The notes: a model not told the origin generated them from the sequence alone. A stretch of 9,548 bases of DNA from JAFGPJ01 sp964439135 (GCA_964439135.1 CAYTNN010000174.1:1-9548), one strand, 5' to 3'. Positions 1 through 6,090 are shown, counted from the stretch's first letter. Numbers and translations are program-made.

Positions 1-499
1 AGAAATCCCAGTTGTTTTTGGCGCTGCGCAGGTTGGTGCGAGGGTCGCGATGGACGACGTGGTTGAGGTCCGGAAATTTGAGCGGGTCGCGGAGAAAGAA
101 GACGGGCGTGTTATTGCCCACCAGATCCCAGTTGCCCTCCTCGGTGTAGAATTTAAGCGCAAAACCGCGGATGTCGCGTTCGGCGTCGGCAGCACCGCGT
201 TCTCCGGCCACGGTGGAAAAACGCGCGAACATCTCGGTTTTCTTACCGATCTTTGAAAAGATCTTAGCGCGGGTGTATTTGGTGATGTCGTGAGTAACGG
301 TGAAGGTGCCGTAGGCCCCGGAGCCCTTGGCGTGCATCCGCCGCTCCGGAATAACCTCACGGTCGAAATGGGCCATTTTTTCCAGATACCAGACATCCTG
401 CAGCAACTGCGGGCCGCGGGGGCCTGCGGTCATGACGTTCTGGTTGTCCGGTACCGGAGCCCCGGCGTTGGTGGTGAGTTTTTTCTTCTCGTCTTTCAT
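1..499 (-). CDS. katA: Haem catalase, N-terminal part (gene runs off the left edge)
   Basis: Hydrogen peroxide dismutation (2 H2O2 to 2 H2O + O2) by a monofunctional haem catalase, normally cytoplasmic. The first 166 residues are present. They include the active-site His56 in RRMHAKGSGAYG, the conserved Ser95 in ARFSTVAGE, the catalytic Asn129 in DLVGNNTPVFF, and the RDIRGFALKFYTEEGNWD block. His-to-Asn spacing (73) matches bovine catalase His75/Asn148. The haem-ligand Tyr lies beyond the window edge. The short N-terminus before the His fits the small-subunit (KatA-like, about 480-500 aa) clade rather than large KatE, but this cannot be settled from a fragment. The ATG at 499 is fixed by a strong AAGGAGA ribosome site at about 507-513. 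The gene is 164 bases downstream of the CGGC-domain gene on the same strand. GC content is clearly higher than in the upstream genes. Confidence 0.96.
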   Translation of the reverse strand, partial: MKDEKKKLTTNAGAPVPDNQNVMTAGPRGPQLLQDVWYLEKMAHFDREVIPERRMHAKGSGAYGTFTVTHDITKYTRAKIFSKIGKKTEMFARFSTVAGERGAADAERDIRGFALKFYTEEGNWDLVGNNTPVFFLRDPLKFPDLNHVVHRDPRTNLRSAKNNWDF

Positions 500-547
500 T
501 ATCGTTCTCCTTTCTGTTATTCAGTTCATTTCAGCTAACGTGCGGAT

Positions 548-573
548 CACCGGCGGCTAAAAGGCGTCCGGTG
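548..573 (-). other. Hairpin between the CGGC gene and catalase
   Basis: CACCGG (548-553) pairs with CCGGTG (568-573) around a 14-base loop, and flanking ATC/GAT can extend the stem past a bulged G. No T-run follows on the minus strand, so this is not a standard intrinsic terminator. It may separate the CGGC gene from the catalase transcript or protect an mRNA end. Confidence 0.3.
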
Positions 574-663
574 GATGCGCTTGTTAAGTGGTGTTTTACC
601 AACTGCGATTGCATTGGATGTTCAACCATACATTTCGCATCTTTGGCTTTTTACCATATTTCA

Positions 664-1101
664 TCAATCGTATGATAAGCGTACTTCTTCGTTTGTCAAA
701 ACATACTTAATTCGACTTTGCCATTTATCAGACTGCCAAGTGCCTAGTCTTTGATGAGTCAAGTAATAGTTTTGCGGAATTGGATGAGTACCAATTACTA
801 CATCCAGACCATATTTAGCGGGAATGAAATCACAAAAGGCTTCCAAACGTGGACATGGTGGATAGCCGACCACTAAACCAGTAGCTAGATGGATGACATT
901 TACTCCATTTTTTTTCATCTCTGCCGGAGCGTACTCAACGTTTCCGCCAGGACAACCTCCGCAAGTGGTGAATCCTGCAATTTGTATTTCCTCTTCCTTG
1001 TACAAGGAAAAAGCTCCTTCTCGATTGTGCATTGCTCGCAGACACTTTCCACCTGCACAAGTGTGATAACGGTTACAAATTATTATTCCAACCTTCTTCA
1101 T
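664..1101 (-). CDS. CGGC-domain putative metal-binding protein
   Basis: A 145-aa protein of the CGGC family (Pfam CGGC type), small cytoplasmic proteins thought to bind metal through conserved cysteines; the biochemical role is not established. Visible features are an N-terminal strand and first cysteine (VGIIICN, Cys9), Cys15 and Cys20 in TCAGGKCLRA, the signature CGGCPGG with Cys47 and Cys50, Cys83 in YPPCPR, Cys90, and histidines 71, 105 and 116. C-terminal VVIGTHPIP is also typical. There is no signal peptide. The ATG at 1101 is well set: an AGGAGG ribosome site lies about 8 bases upstream. It follows the C39-like gene by 48 bases on the same strand, so the two may share a transcript, although the strong private ribosome site also allows independent use. 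Neighbouring catalase and PPOx genes suggest, but do not prove, a redox or metal-stress setting. Confidence 0.9.
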   Translation of the reverse strand: MKKVGIIICNRYHTCAGGKCLRAMHNREGAFSLYKEEEIQIAGFTTCGGCPGGNVEYAPAEMKKNGVNVIHLATGLVVGYPPCPRLEAFCDFIPAKYGLDVVIGTHPIPQNYYLTHQRLGTWQSDKWQSRIKYVLTNEEVRLSYD

Positions 1102-1149
1102 TTATTTTGATCCTCCTATATTTAATTCAATTTTGGTCAAAGCATGAAT

Positions 1150-1473
1150 TCAATACTTAACGCACCGAATCATGAGACCCGAGCTTGCGTAAATATGTAT
1201 GGTGTCCCCGGAATACCACAAATATCCCATTAGTTGTTTATCAAAGCCTTTGAAGACGATTTCACTCTCCACTTTGGTGGTTTCTTGACTGCCTTTGTCC
1301 GTCATTGGCAGTAACTCTATGCTCTTATCATACGATATTTTATTATTAGTTAAACTGCAAAAAAGATAAAGACAGTTTGCAGCACAATCATATAGTCTGT
1401 CCTGATTGTATGTTGTCGCTGCAAAACCTTTCATCACAAGTAAAAAAGTTAGAAGTACGCGAACCTTTTTCAT
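1150..1473 (-). CDS. Short exported protein resembling the N-terminal part of a C39-like peptidase (107 aa)
   Basis: Starts MKKVRVLLTFLLVMKGFA, a signal peptide with likely cleavage near residue 18-20, so the product should be exported. Residues 28-62 (YDCAANCLYLFCSL, then ISYDKSIELLP) resemble the start of C39-like peptidases, where the cysteine in the DCA/GCG position (here Cys30) is the nucleophile and SYxxxxELLP is a usual following helix. The family's catalytic His and Asp regions are absent. After residue 62 comes about 45 residues of unrecognised sequence (IVFKGFDKQLMGYLWYSGD, then a beta-rich tail to RCVKY). It is therefore a truncated or internally deleted peptidase, or an inactive relative. 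The ATG at 1473 has an AGGAG site at 1483-1487 and overlaps the frame-restored stop of the preceding gene (TGA 1470-1472), suggesting translational coupling. As the sequence stands, the same frame is also read through from the preceding gene. Confidence 0.65.
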   Translation of the reverse strand: MKKVRVLLTFLLVMKGFAATTYNQDRLYDCAANCLYLFCSLTNNKISYDKSIELLPMTDKGSQETTKVESEIVFKGFDKQLMGYLWYSGDTIHIYASSGLMIRCVKY

Positions 1474-2604
1474 GCTTTTTTTCTCCTGACAAAAACAACA
1501 ACAATGACTATGGCAAAACTTACTAAAAAAAGTGCCAGTATGATTGTCCAATATGGCGTATTCGCTATTTTTTTTTTCGATATTGACGGGTGATTCATAT
1601 CTTCCATTGGCTTCTATAATATCTAAATCCTCAGTGTTATCAATATTGTGGCTTTCAATATATTGATCCAGAACTTCTTCTTTTTCTATATTTATCAATG
1701 GTTGCTCCAAAAGCTCATCAAGAATCTCAGATTGCTGCTTCCGTGTAGGTGTTGTTACATAAGAGATGTCAGCAATGTGATCAGTAACATGTGTTTTTTC
1801 GGGAAATTTAAACTCAAAATCCTTTTTTGTTAATGGCGTAAAATCTATCTCTTCTGCTTTCATTACAGTTGGATCATCATTGCCCCTAATGTATAATTTT
1901 ATATCCATTGGATACCAGATGTTTCCGGTAAACTTTTTATAATCCCCCCAATGCATTTCGCTTACTGGACGCCCATCTGTTATTCGAAACGATTGAAATT
2001 TGATCGGTAAATAATTTTTCTCTGGCAACAACCACAAATAGAAATCATAAGAACCATTGAACCCTTTAAAAGCTATCTTGATTGTTTTAAATCCATCAAC
2101 AAGTTCTCCCCTCTGAACCGTTGCCATGGCATTGGGATCTTTTAATAAATCTGTAAATTTTGTCTTATAGTTAACATGCCAGACACGATAATATGGATTG
2201 TCTCTTGTCTTATACAGCTTGGGATCATGTTTCTCATAGAGGGCAGCCGAATGATATCCATGTTTATTTGTGTGATGTTCAAAATAACTAGTACTCTGCC
2301 CATTATATGCTCTAACTATCCCTTCCACCTGTTTCTTATCATCCCAAATTTCACCTATTTGCCATTTCTCATCAAGTAACACATATCCATCCGATTTTTT
2401 TTGAGCAAAAACACCTTTCACTAACTGTCTTTTCCCATTTTGTAACTTACATGATTCACAACTATATATCAATTTGATGCTATCAACCTGTTTTTCATAA
2501 GCATCCATTATAGTTGTGATTGTTTTTATATCATACTCAGCTCCGTATGAAATCCCAAAACATGAAAAGATAACCATTGCTATCAATTTGCTCGTTTTTT
2601 CCAT
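1470..2604 (-). CDS. Secreted LolA-like protein with C-terminal membrane anchor, frameshifted at an A10 run
   Basis: Function unknown. The fold looks like the outer-membrane-lipoprotein-sorting (LolA-like) beta structures common in Planctomycetota, with alternating strands through residues 60-270 and blocks such as YDFYLWLLPEKNYLPIKFQS and FEFKFPEKTHV. Residues 1-22 (MEKTSKLIAMVIFSCFGISYGA) form a signal peptide. Cys49 and Cys52 form a CESC pair. Residues 285-345 are acidic and linker-like. In the given frame, codon 346 onward becomes cysteine-rich nonsense (HSHCCCFC) and then runs into the next gene, giving a 484-codon ORF ending at 1150. In the +1 frame after the A-run (1568-1577), the next 32 codons encode a membrane segment (WTIILALFLVSFAIVIVVVF) plus RRKKA and stop at 1470, overlapping the next ATG. 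The intended product is thus probably about 377 aa, anchored by its tail. Start ATG 2604 has only a weak AGGGG site. A homologue with known function was not recognised. Confidence 0.72.
1568..1577 (-). repeat. A10 homopolymer at the frameshift point
   Basis: Ten A residues on the coding strand (G-A10-TAGCG). With 10 A the LolA-like gene is fused in frame to the C39-like gene. With 9 A it enters the membrane-anchor frame. With 11 A it meets TAG at once. The run can be a sequencing or assembly indel, a true mutation, a slippage site or a phase-variable tract. Confidence 0.85.
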
Positions 2605-2649
2605 TTGACAAACCCCTGTGATTCATTCACTGAAATATCCAATTAGCAA

Positions 2650-2689
2650 ATTGAATCAGTGGCGAGCCCCAACTCGCCACCGATCCAAT
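2650..2689 (-). other. Long stem-loop between the small Cys-rich ORF and the LolA-like gene
   Basis: Arms 2650-2666 and 2673-2689 form a 17-bp stem with a 6-base loop. In the minus-strand RNA 15 pairs are Watson-Crick and 2 are G-U. The core GTGGCGAG/CTCGCCAC is perfect. On the plus strand the two wobbles would be A-C mismatches, so the structure suits minus-strand RNA. No U-run follows, which argues against an intrinsic terminator. It sits 45 bases before the LolA-like start codon and could be an mRNA-processing or stability element, or an attenuator. Confidence 0.65.
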
Positions 2690-2697
2690 CCAACAAA

Positions 2698-2829
2698 CTA
2701 ACAATCAGGTTTAGTTCCACAACCACCGCTCGGAGTTGGGGCATCAGGGGCATATTCGCATAGCACATAGAGACACGCACCTTGGCTACCATTACAACTC
2801 TTTGTGGCGGGGATATCTGGGGACACCAT
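2698..2829 (-). CDS. 43-residue cysteine-rich small ORF
   Basis: Reads MVSPDIPATKSC, then five cysteines (12, 19, 24, 37, 43) spread over the last 32 residues, with NGSQGACLYVLCEYAP and a Pro/Gly stretch ending GGCGTKPDC. The composition looks like a mature secreted disulphide-type peptide, not random translation. No signal peptide is present. An in-frame TAA sits 12 bases before the ATG, there is no clear ribosome site, and a REP-like hairpin starts about 60 bases upstream. It could therefore be a 3' remnant of a longer precursor gene that lost its export signal. It is on the same strand as, and 93 bases upstream of, the LolA-like gene. No family was recognised. Coding status is a guess from composition and context. 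Confidence 0.4.
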   Translation of the reverse strand: MVSPDIPATKSCNGSQGACLYVLCEYAPDAPTPSGGCGTKPDC

Positions 2830-2888
2830 ACTTATTTCTTATTGGATTTTTGAATAAACAGGAAGCACCCTTTTATAAAAAATGGTTG

Positions 2889-2919
2889 GGGACAGTACAC
2901 AGAAAATAGTGACTGTCCC
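2889..2919. repeat. REP-like inverted repeat with GGGACAGT arms
   Basis: GGGACAGT (2889-2896) and ACTGTCCC (2912-2919) are perfect 8-bp arms. A bulged A and a further CAC/GTG triplet extend the stem, leaving an 8-base loop. The GGGACAGTCA core recurs on the minus strand at 6510-6519. Such extragenic palindromes are typical of dispersed repeats mobilised by Y1/RAYT-type transposases. No transposase gene is in the window. Confidence 0.55.
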
Positions 2920-3013
2920 TCCCTATTTCCGATTTGGCTGGCAAACAAGCTGCTCTCGTGACCATGATTCTCCTTAATTTAGTGCCATTCTATGGTATCC
3001 CCGGAATTTCCGT

Positions 3014-3044
3014 GAGCTTTCGGCGGCCTGTCGCCGATAAGCTC
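3014..3044. terminator. Terminator-like hairpin downstream of the PPOx gene
   Basis: GAGCTT-TCGGCG (3014-3025) pairs with CGCCGA-AAGCTC (3032-3044, one bulged T), giving 12 pairs around a 6-base GC-rich loop. On the plus strand TTTTTG follows after four bases. On the minus strand no U-run follows. It lies 17 bases beyond the stop of the minus-strand PPOx gene and probably ends or protects that transcript. It may also stop plus-strand readthrough. Confidence 0.5.
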
Positions 3045-3060
3045 CAGGTTTTTGTTATGC

Positions 3061-3438
3061 CTATAAGAGTTTCTCGGCGCCCGAATAAACCTCTTCTACT
3101 TTCAATAGTGCTGCTGCATGACCTGGATGCTGTTTTGGGTTCCATGTTTTCATATCCTCGAAAACATCACCTTCCCCGTGGTATTCAATGGTCCCCTTTA
3201 CTTGAAAAGCCTTATCCTCGTTAGTAATAAACAGAATGGACCCCTTGCTTCCTGCGAGAATATTGTTTCGTGTTTTCTCAAAATAATTGTCCGCAATCAC
3301 TATTGCACCTTCACTGAATTTACTCACACAAGTAGCGTAGATGGCATTGGGAACCGCATTCTTATCCACAGTGCTGAATATGATAGGACCTTTTCGATCA
3401 TCCCATGCTTTGCTAACGTTTTCTGGCAATGCTGACAT
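3061..3438 (-). CDS. Pyridoxamine 5'-phosphate oxidase-family FMN-binding split-barrel protein
   Basis: A 125-aa cytoplasmic protein of the PPOx-like FMN split-barrel family, small flavin (or F420/haem) binders acting on diverse redox substrates; the specific substrate is not visible. The order of elements matches the family: an N-terminal helix (LPENVSKAWDD), strand GPIIFSTVD, the next strand with NAVPNAIYATCVSKF, IVIADNYFEKTRNNIL (flavin-phosphate region and helix), GSILFITNEDKAFQVKGTIEYH, and C-terminal ALLKVEEVYSG. Length is typical for the single-domain group. It is unlikely to be the vitamin B6 enzyme PdxH, which is about 210 aa. The ATG at 3438 is fixed by an AAGGAG site at 3445-3450. 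It appears to be a single-gene unit, with a TATAAT-like box upstream and a hairpin downstream. Confidence 0.88.
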   Translation of the reverse strand: MSALPENVSKAWDDRKGPIIFSTVDKNAVPNAIYATCVSKFSEGAIVIADNYFEKTRNNILAGSKGSILFITNEDKAFQVKGTIEYHGEGDVFEDMKTWNPKQHPGHAAALLKVEEVYSGAEKLL

Positions 3439-3469
3439 ATGTTTCTCCTTCTTTATTGCATAACAAGTT

Positions 3470-3475
3470 ATTATA
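3470..3475 (-). promoter_or_regulatory. Possible -10 box for the PPOx gene
   Basis: A perfect TATAAT on the minus strand, 32 bases before the PPOx start codon. No convincing -35 hexamer is present at 16-18 bases spacing, so this is only a candidate. Confidence 0.35.
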
Positions 3476-3737
3476 TGCTTTTACTGAGAACACAGGATAA
3501 GATATTCTCGAAATAAGCCCTTGACAACCGACCGCTTCAAAGGAGTTCCGATACGGCCCCGCACAGCGGATTTAGACTCCGTCCCCGTCGGCGTCATGCA
3601 AACGGCTAGCGCGCGCGAGAGCTTTCGCTTCTGGTTCCAAACTTCAGGGTACGACCGCCACAGACAATATATACTGGAAAAGTCACATTTCCAAGAGAAA
3701 AAATGTGCCGGAAAATGCAAAATGAAGACAAAGGAAA

Positions 3738-3767
3738 GGGATTAGGGAAAGGGATTAGAGGGATTAG
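3738..3767 (+). repeat. Three short GGGATTAG repeats
   Basis: GGGATTAG occurs at 3738-3745, 3751-3758 and 3760-3767, separated by GGAAA and A. This G-rich cluster has no coding content. Confidence 0.7.
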
Positions 3768-3814
3768 GGTCACATCTTTTTTTACAACTTATTTATTGGC
3801 AAGTAACGAACCAC

Positions 3815-3877
3815 ATGGGCAGTCCACAGTCCTATGGACTTCTTAAGGAGGACGCCTTGCGGCGGAAATCTGCCCAT
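3815..3877. repeat. Branched (three-way-junction-like) inverted repeat
   Basis: Outer arms ATGGGCAG (3815-3822) and CTGCCCAT (3870-3877) are perfect 8-mers. They enclose two small hairpins: TCCA/TGGA (3823-3826 with 3835-3838) and CGCC/GGCG (3853-3856 with 3861-3864). It could be a small structured RNA or a folded mobile-element end. It lies upstream of the promoter predicted for the next gene, so it is probably not part of that gene's leader. It does not match a riboswitch or ribozyme consensus known to me. Confidence 0.45.
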
Positions 3878-3906
3878 ACTGCCTGCTGCCGGAATTCCAA
3901 CAACAA

Positions 3907-3935
3907 TTGCATAATCGGCCATTCTCTGGTAATAT
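3907..3935 (+). promoter_or_regulatory. Sigma-70-type promoter for the large secreted-protein gene
   Basis: TTGCAT (3907-3912), a 17-base spacer, then TAATAT (3930-3935) preceded by TGG, giving an extended -10. Predicted start of transcription is near 3942, leaving a leader of about 75 bases before the ATG at 4017. Confidence 0.5.
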
Positions 3936-4016
3936 TAGCAGCAGTGCCGGTTCCCAGTACGCCGGGATGGGTGAATCGGAAATCCAGATTTATGCTTGTT
4001 CAAGAAAGGCCTGAAA

Positions 4017-5930
4017 ATGAAAAACGCTGCACTAACAAATATATCGTCATATACCCTGATGCTCTTATGCTCCTTTGCTCTTATGCTTCTGTCCGCACCG
4101 GCTTCGGTAAGCGCCATAGAGCTGCCCAGCACGGCAAAGCTCGTTCCGCCTGAGACCATTCTGCAGGTGGATATCAATAATTTTAACCAGCTCTGGGCGC
4201 AGTTCGAAAAAACCAACTTTTACCAGCTCTACAAAGACCCGGCCATGGCGCCTTTCATCGCTAATTTCAAGACCAAATGGCGGGAAAAAAAGCAGGAATC
4301 GGAACGAGAATTCGTCAGGACAATCGCCGACGCCGGCGTTTTGCCGCAGGGCCGGGTGGCGGTCGCCCTGGTATTCGACGAAAAGTTACAAGATGTCAAC
4401 GAGCCGATATTAGTTGTGGCCCAGTGGGGCGACAAAATCGATAAAGTCAAAGAGCTGACTAATGAAATCGTCCGCAAGGCCGTTGAAGACGGTGCCCGGC
4501 GGCAAACCGAGGACTATCGTGGCGTCGAAATTACAACCATCGAGAAGAAACCTCCCGAAGCCCTGAATTATTGTTTTATCGACGATTGCCTGATCGCCTC
4601 GACGAGTCCGAACGTGCTGAAATTCGTCATCGCTCAGATCAGAGGAGCCGGCAGTACAACCCTCGCCGATGACCGCGATTATAACGCCACGGGAAAAGCC
4701 GTTGACCCGTCCAACGCCGGTAGGATCGATTTCTACGTCAATATACAACAGATCATCAAGACTGAGCTTGCCCAGGATGTCACCGGCAGTGCCAAGGCCT
4801 TCATCGACAACATGGGCCTGAATAACGTGACATCGTTCGGCGGCAGCGTCGAGCCGGCCGGAGGACCGGGGGGCTCTTCTTTCGCAAAGGCGATCCTGAA
4901 AATCGATGGCGCCAAAGCGGGCATTTGCAAGCTGCTCGAAGTCGAATCCGGCCCGCTTCAAATGCCGAGATTTATTGCCGCCTCAGCGTGCTCGATCTCC
5001 GTTGTGAATTTGAATATCAGGAAAGCGTTCGATGAGCTTGCCAATATTCTCACGCGCTTTTCGCCCCAAATGGCGGCGATCATGTACATGCCGATTTTAC
5101 CGCCCGGCCCCCAGGGCGAGCCGGCCCTGCAGTTGAAAGCCGACATCGTCGACCATCTCGGCTCGCAGATTATCCTCGCCCAGAGCATCGACAAGCCCCA
5201 GCCGGATGACGGCACCGCCCGCCCGGCAGACAAACAACCCTCTCCCGTCACGCAGTCAGTAATTGCAGTGGCAATAGACAATCGAAATGCACTTGAACAA
5301 TCTCTGTCACTCATTCACAGCAAAATGGTCGCGCCGAACAATCCCGAAGCCAGGCGGGAGCTGCTCGGCCACACGATCTATTCCGTCGACCTCTCAGGCT
5401 TCTTTCCCGGTTTCGGCCTTAATCCCAGGGCTCCGATGCAGACGCCTGTCGATCCCGGCGCTCCACGCAGACCTCAATCGGCATTCACCGTCACGGACAC
5501 GCATCTGCTTTTCGCAAGCCAGGACGCCATCGAGCATGCCATTCGCACGCTGGGCGGCAGCCAGGCCGAATCGATAGGCTCGGCAAAGTGGTTCAATAAA
5601 GCCAAGTCGAATATTCCTTCGGCAGTGGGAATAGCCGGCCTGCAGAACAACGCCGTCTCCGGCGAATACTTCTGGTCCACCCTGCAGCAAACGAAAAAGC
5701 CGGATGATGCTGGCGACGACGAACAAAACCGGATCAGCGTCGGCGTTACTTCCGGCTCGCTCTTCCCGCAGGTAATGTTCCAACAGGGTGCTGGTTTGCT
5801 CGATTTCAGCCTGCTGCCGGAATTCGACGCCGTCAAGAAATACTTCGGCCTGTCAACCTTTTACGGCATCAGTCGCCCGGACGGATTCTTTTTCGAATTC
5901 AAGTACCTCAGCCCGGAGGCTTCCGAATAA
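4017..5930 (+). CDS. Large secreted protein of unknown function with two related modules
   Basis: 637 aa. Residues 1-33 are a signal peptide (hydrophobic YTLMLLCSFALMLLSAPA, cleavage near VSA/IE), so the product is exported to the periplasm or cell surface. There is no second membrane segment and no catalytic motif I recognise. The mature start, LVPPETILQVDINNFNQLW, resembles DUF3352-type planctomycete proteins that begin with a 'proper to compute a bias/level' beta strand. Two related modules can be seen. Residues 166-230 have G-V-E-I, then NYCFIDDCLIASTSPNVLKF, then DRDYN. Residues 449-530 have G-H-T-I-Y, then TVTDTHLLFASQDAIEHAI, then SAKWFN. The likely start is ATG 4017 with AAGAAAGG about 7 bases upstream; TTG 3996 in the same frame would add seven residues and spoil the signal peptide shape. 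It is a single plus-strand gene with its own promoter, GC-rich and with codon use different from the AT-rich genes around it. Function is open. Confidence 0.85.
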   Translation: MKNAALTNISSYTLMLLCSFALMLLSAPASVSAIELPSTAKLVPPETILQVDINNFNQLWAQFEKTNFYQLYKDPAMAPFIANFKTKWREKKQESEREFVRTIADAGVLPQGRVAVALVFDEKLQDVNEPILVVAQWGDKIDKVKELTNEIVRKAVEDGARRQTEDYRGVEITTIEKKPPEALNYCFIDDCLIASTSPNVLKFVIAQIRGAGSTTLADDRDYNATGKAVDPSNAGRIDFYVNIQQIIKTELAQDVTGSAKAFIDNMGLNNVTSFGGSVEPAGGPGGSSFAKAILKIDGAKAGICKLLEVESGPLQMPRFIAASACSISVVNLNIRKAFDELANILTRFSPQMAAIMYMPILPPGPQGEPALQLKADIVDHLGSQIILAQSIDKPQPDDGTARPADKQPSPVTQSVIAVAIDNRNALEQSLSLIHSKMVAPNNPEARRELLGHTIYSVDLSGFFPGFGLNPRAPMQTPVDPGAPRRPQSAFTVTDTHLLFASQDAIEHAIRTLGGSQAESIGSAKWFNKAKSNIPSAVGIAGLQNNAVSGEYFWSTLQQTKKPDDAGDDEQNRISVGVTSGSLFPQVMFQQGAGLLDFSLLPEFDAVKKYFGLSTFYGISRPDGFFFEFKYLSPEASE

Positions 5931-5966
5931 TCCGAACAGGGAGTACGGAGCCTGATTAAACTCGAA

Positions 5967-6090
5967 ATTGGCTTTGATTGGCTTTGTTTTTTGGTGCCAA
6001 AAACCGCCCAAAATCAATAAAACATCCATAAATCCTTTCTATTACTGACTTAACACCATTTTGCCTATATTAACATTGGCTTTGTTTTTT
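5967..6090 (+). repeat. ATTGGCTTTG direct repeats
   Basis: ATTGGCTTTG occurs in tandem at 5967-5976 and 5977-5986. The second copy plus its T6 tail (ATTGGCTTTGTTTTTT, 5977-5992) is repeated exactly at 6075-6090. A small inverted repeat, TTTTTG/CAAAAA, follows the first pair. Confidence 0.75.

Larger units (their letters stand above)
3481..3906. other. Gene-free spacer between divergent genes
   Basis: About 430 bases between the PPOx gene and the promoter of the large plus-strand gene. Short ORFs occur on both strands, but none has a ribosome site or a recognisable protein. The first 180 bases (to about 3660) are a GC-rich block unlike its AT-rich flanks. Then come an AT-rich stretch with CACATTT/AAATGTG arms (about 3683-3707), the GGGATTAG repeats and the branched inverted repeat. 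It looks like accumulated mobile or repeat debris. Confidence 0.5.

Noticed and set aside
50..538. Plus-strand ORFs of 68-82 codons opposite the catalase
   Set aside because: They are antisense shadows of a highly conserved catalase reading frame and have no ribosome sites.
1150..2604. A single genuine 484-aa fusion of a LolA-like protein and a C39-like protein
   Set aside because: The junction encodes a Cys/His-rich nonsense stretch, a buried ribosome site and a second signal peptide follow it, and the alternative frame gives a proper membrane anchor ending over the next start codon. A frameshift is the better explanation.
3520..3600. A degenerate tRNA gene or attachment site in the GC-rich block
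   Set aside because: No acceptor stem, T-loop consensus or anticodon arm could be built on either strand, and no integrase gene is present.
3481..3720. A 79-codon minus-strand ORF (and a 74-codon plus-strand one) in the GC-rich block
   Set aside because: No ribosome site, no recognisable family and abnormal composition; both strands are equally open.
3815..3877. A known riboswitch or hammerhead ribozyme
   Set aside because: The three-way shape is suggestive, but the conserved core sequences (for example CUGAUGA for hammerhead) are absent, and the element lies upstream of the predicted transcription start.
3815..4153. A 112-codon plus-strand ORF and a 93-codon minus-strand ORF overlapping the branched repeat and the start of the secreted-protein gene
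   Set aside because: They run through inverted repeats and overlap a well-supported signal peptide in another frame.
4229..5836. Several long minus-strand ORFs (up to 183 codons) opposite the large secreted-protein gene
   Set aside because: They are shadows caused by GC-rich codon use; the plus-strand frame has a signal peptide, ribosome site and promoter.
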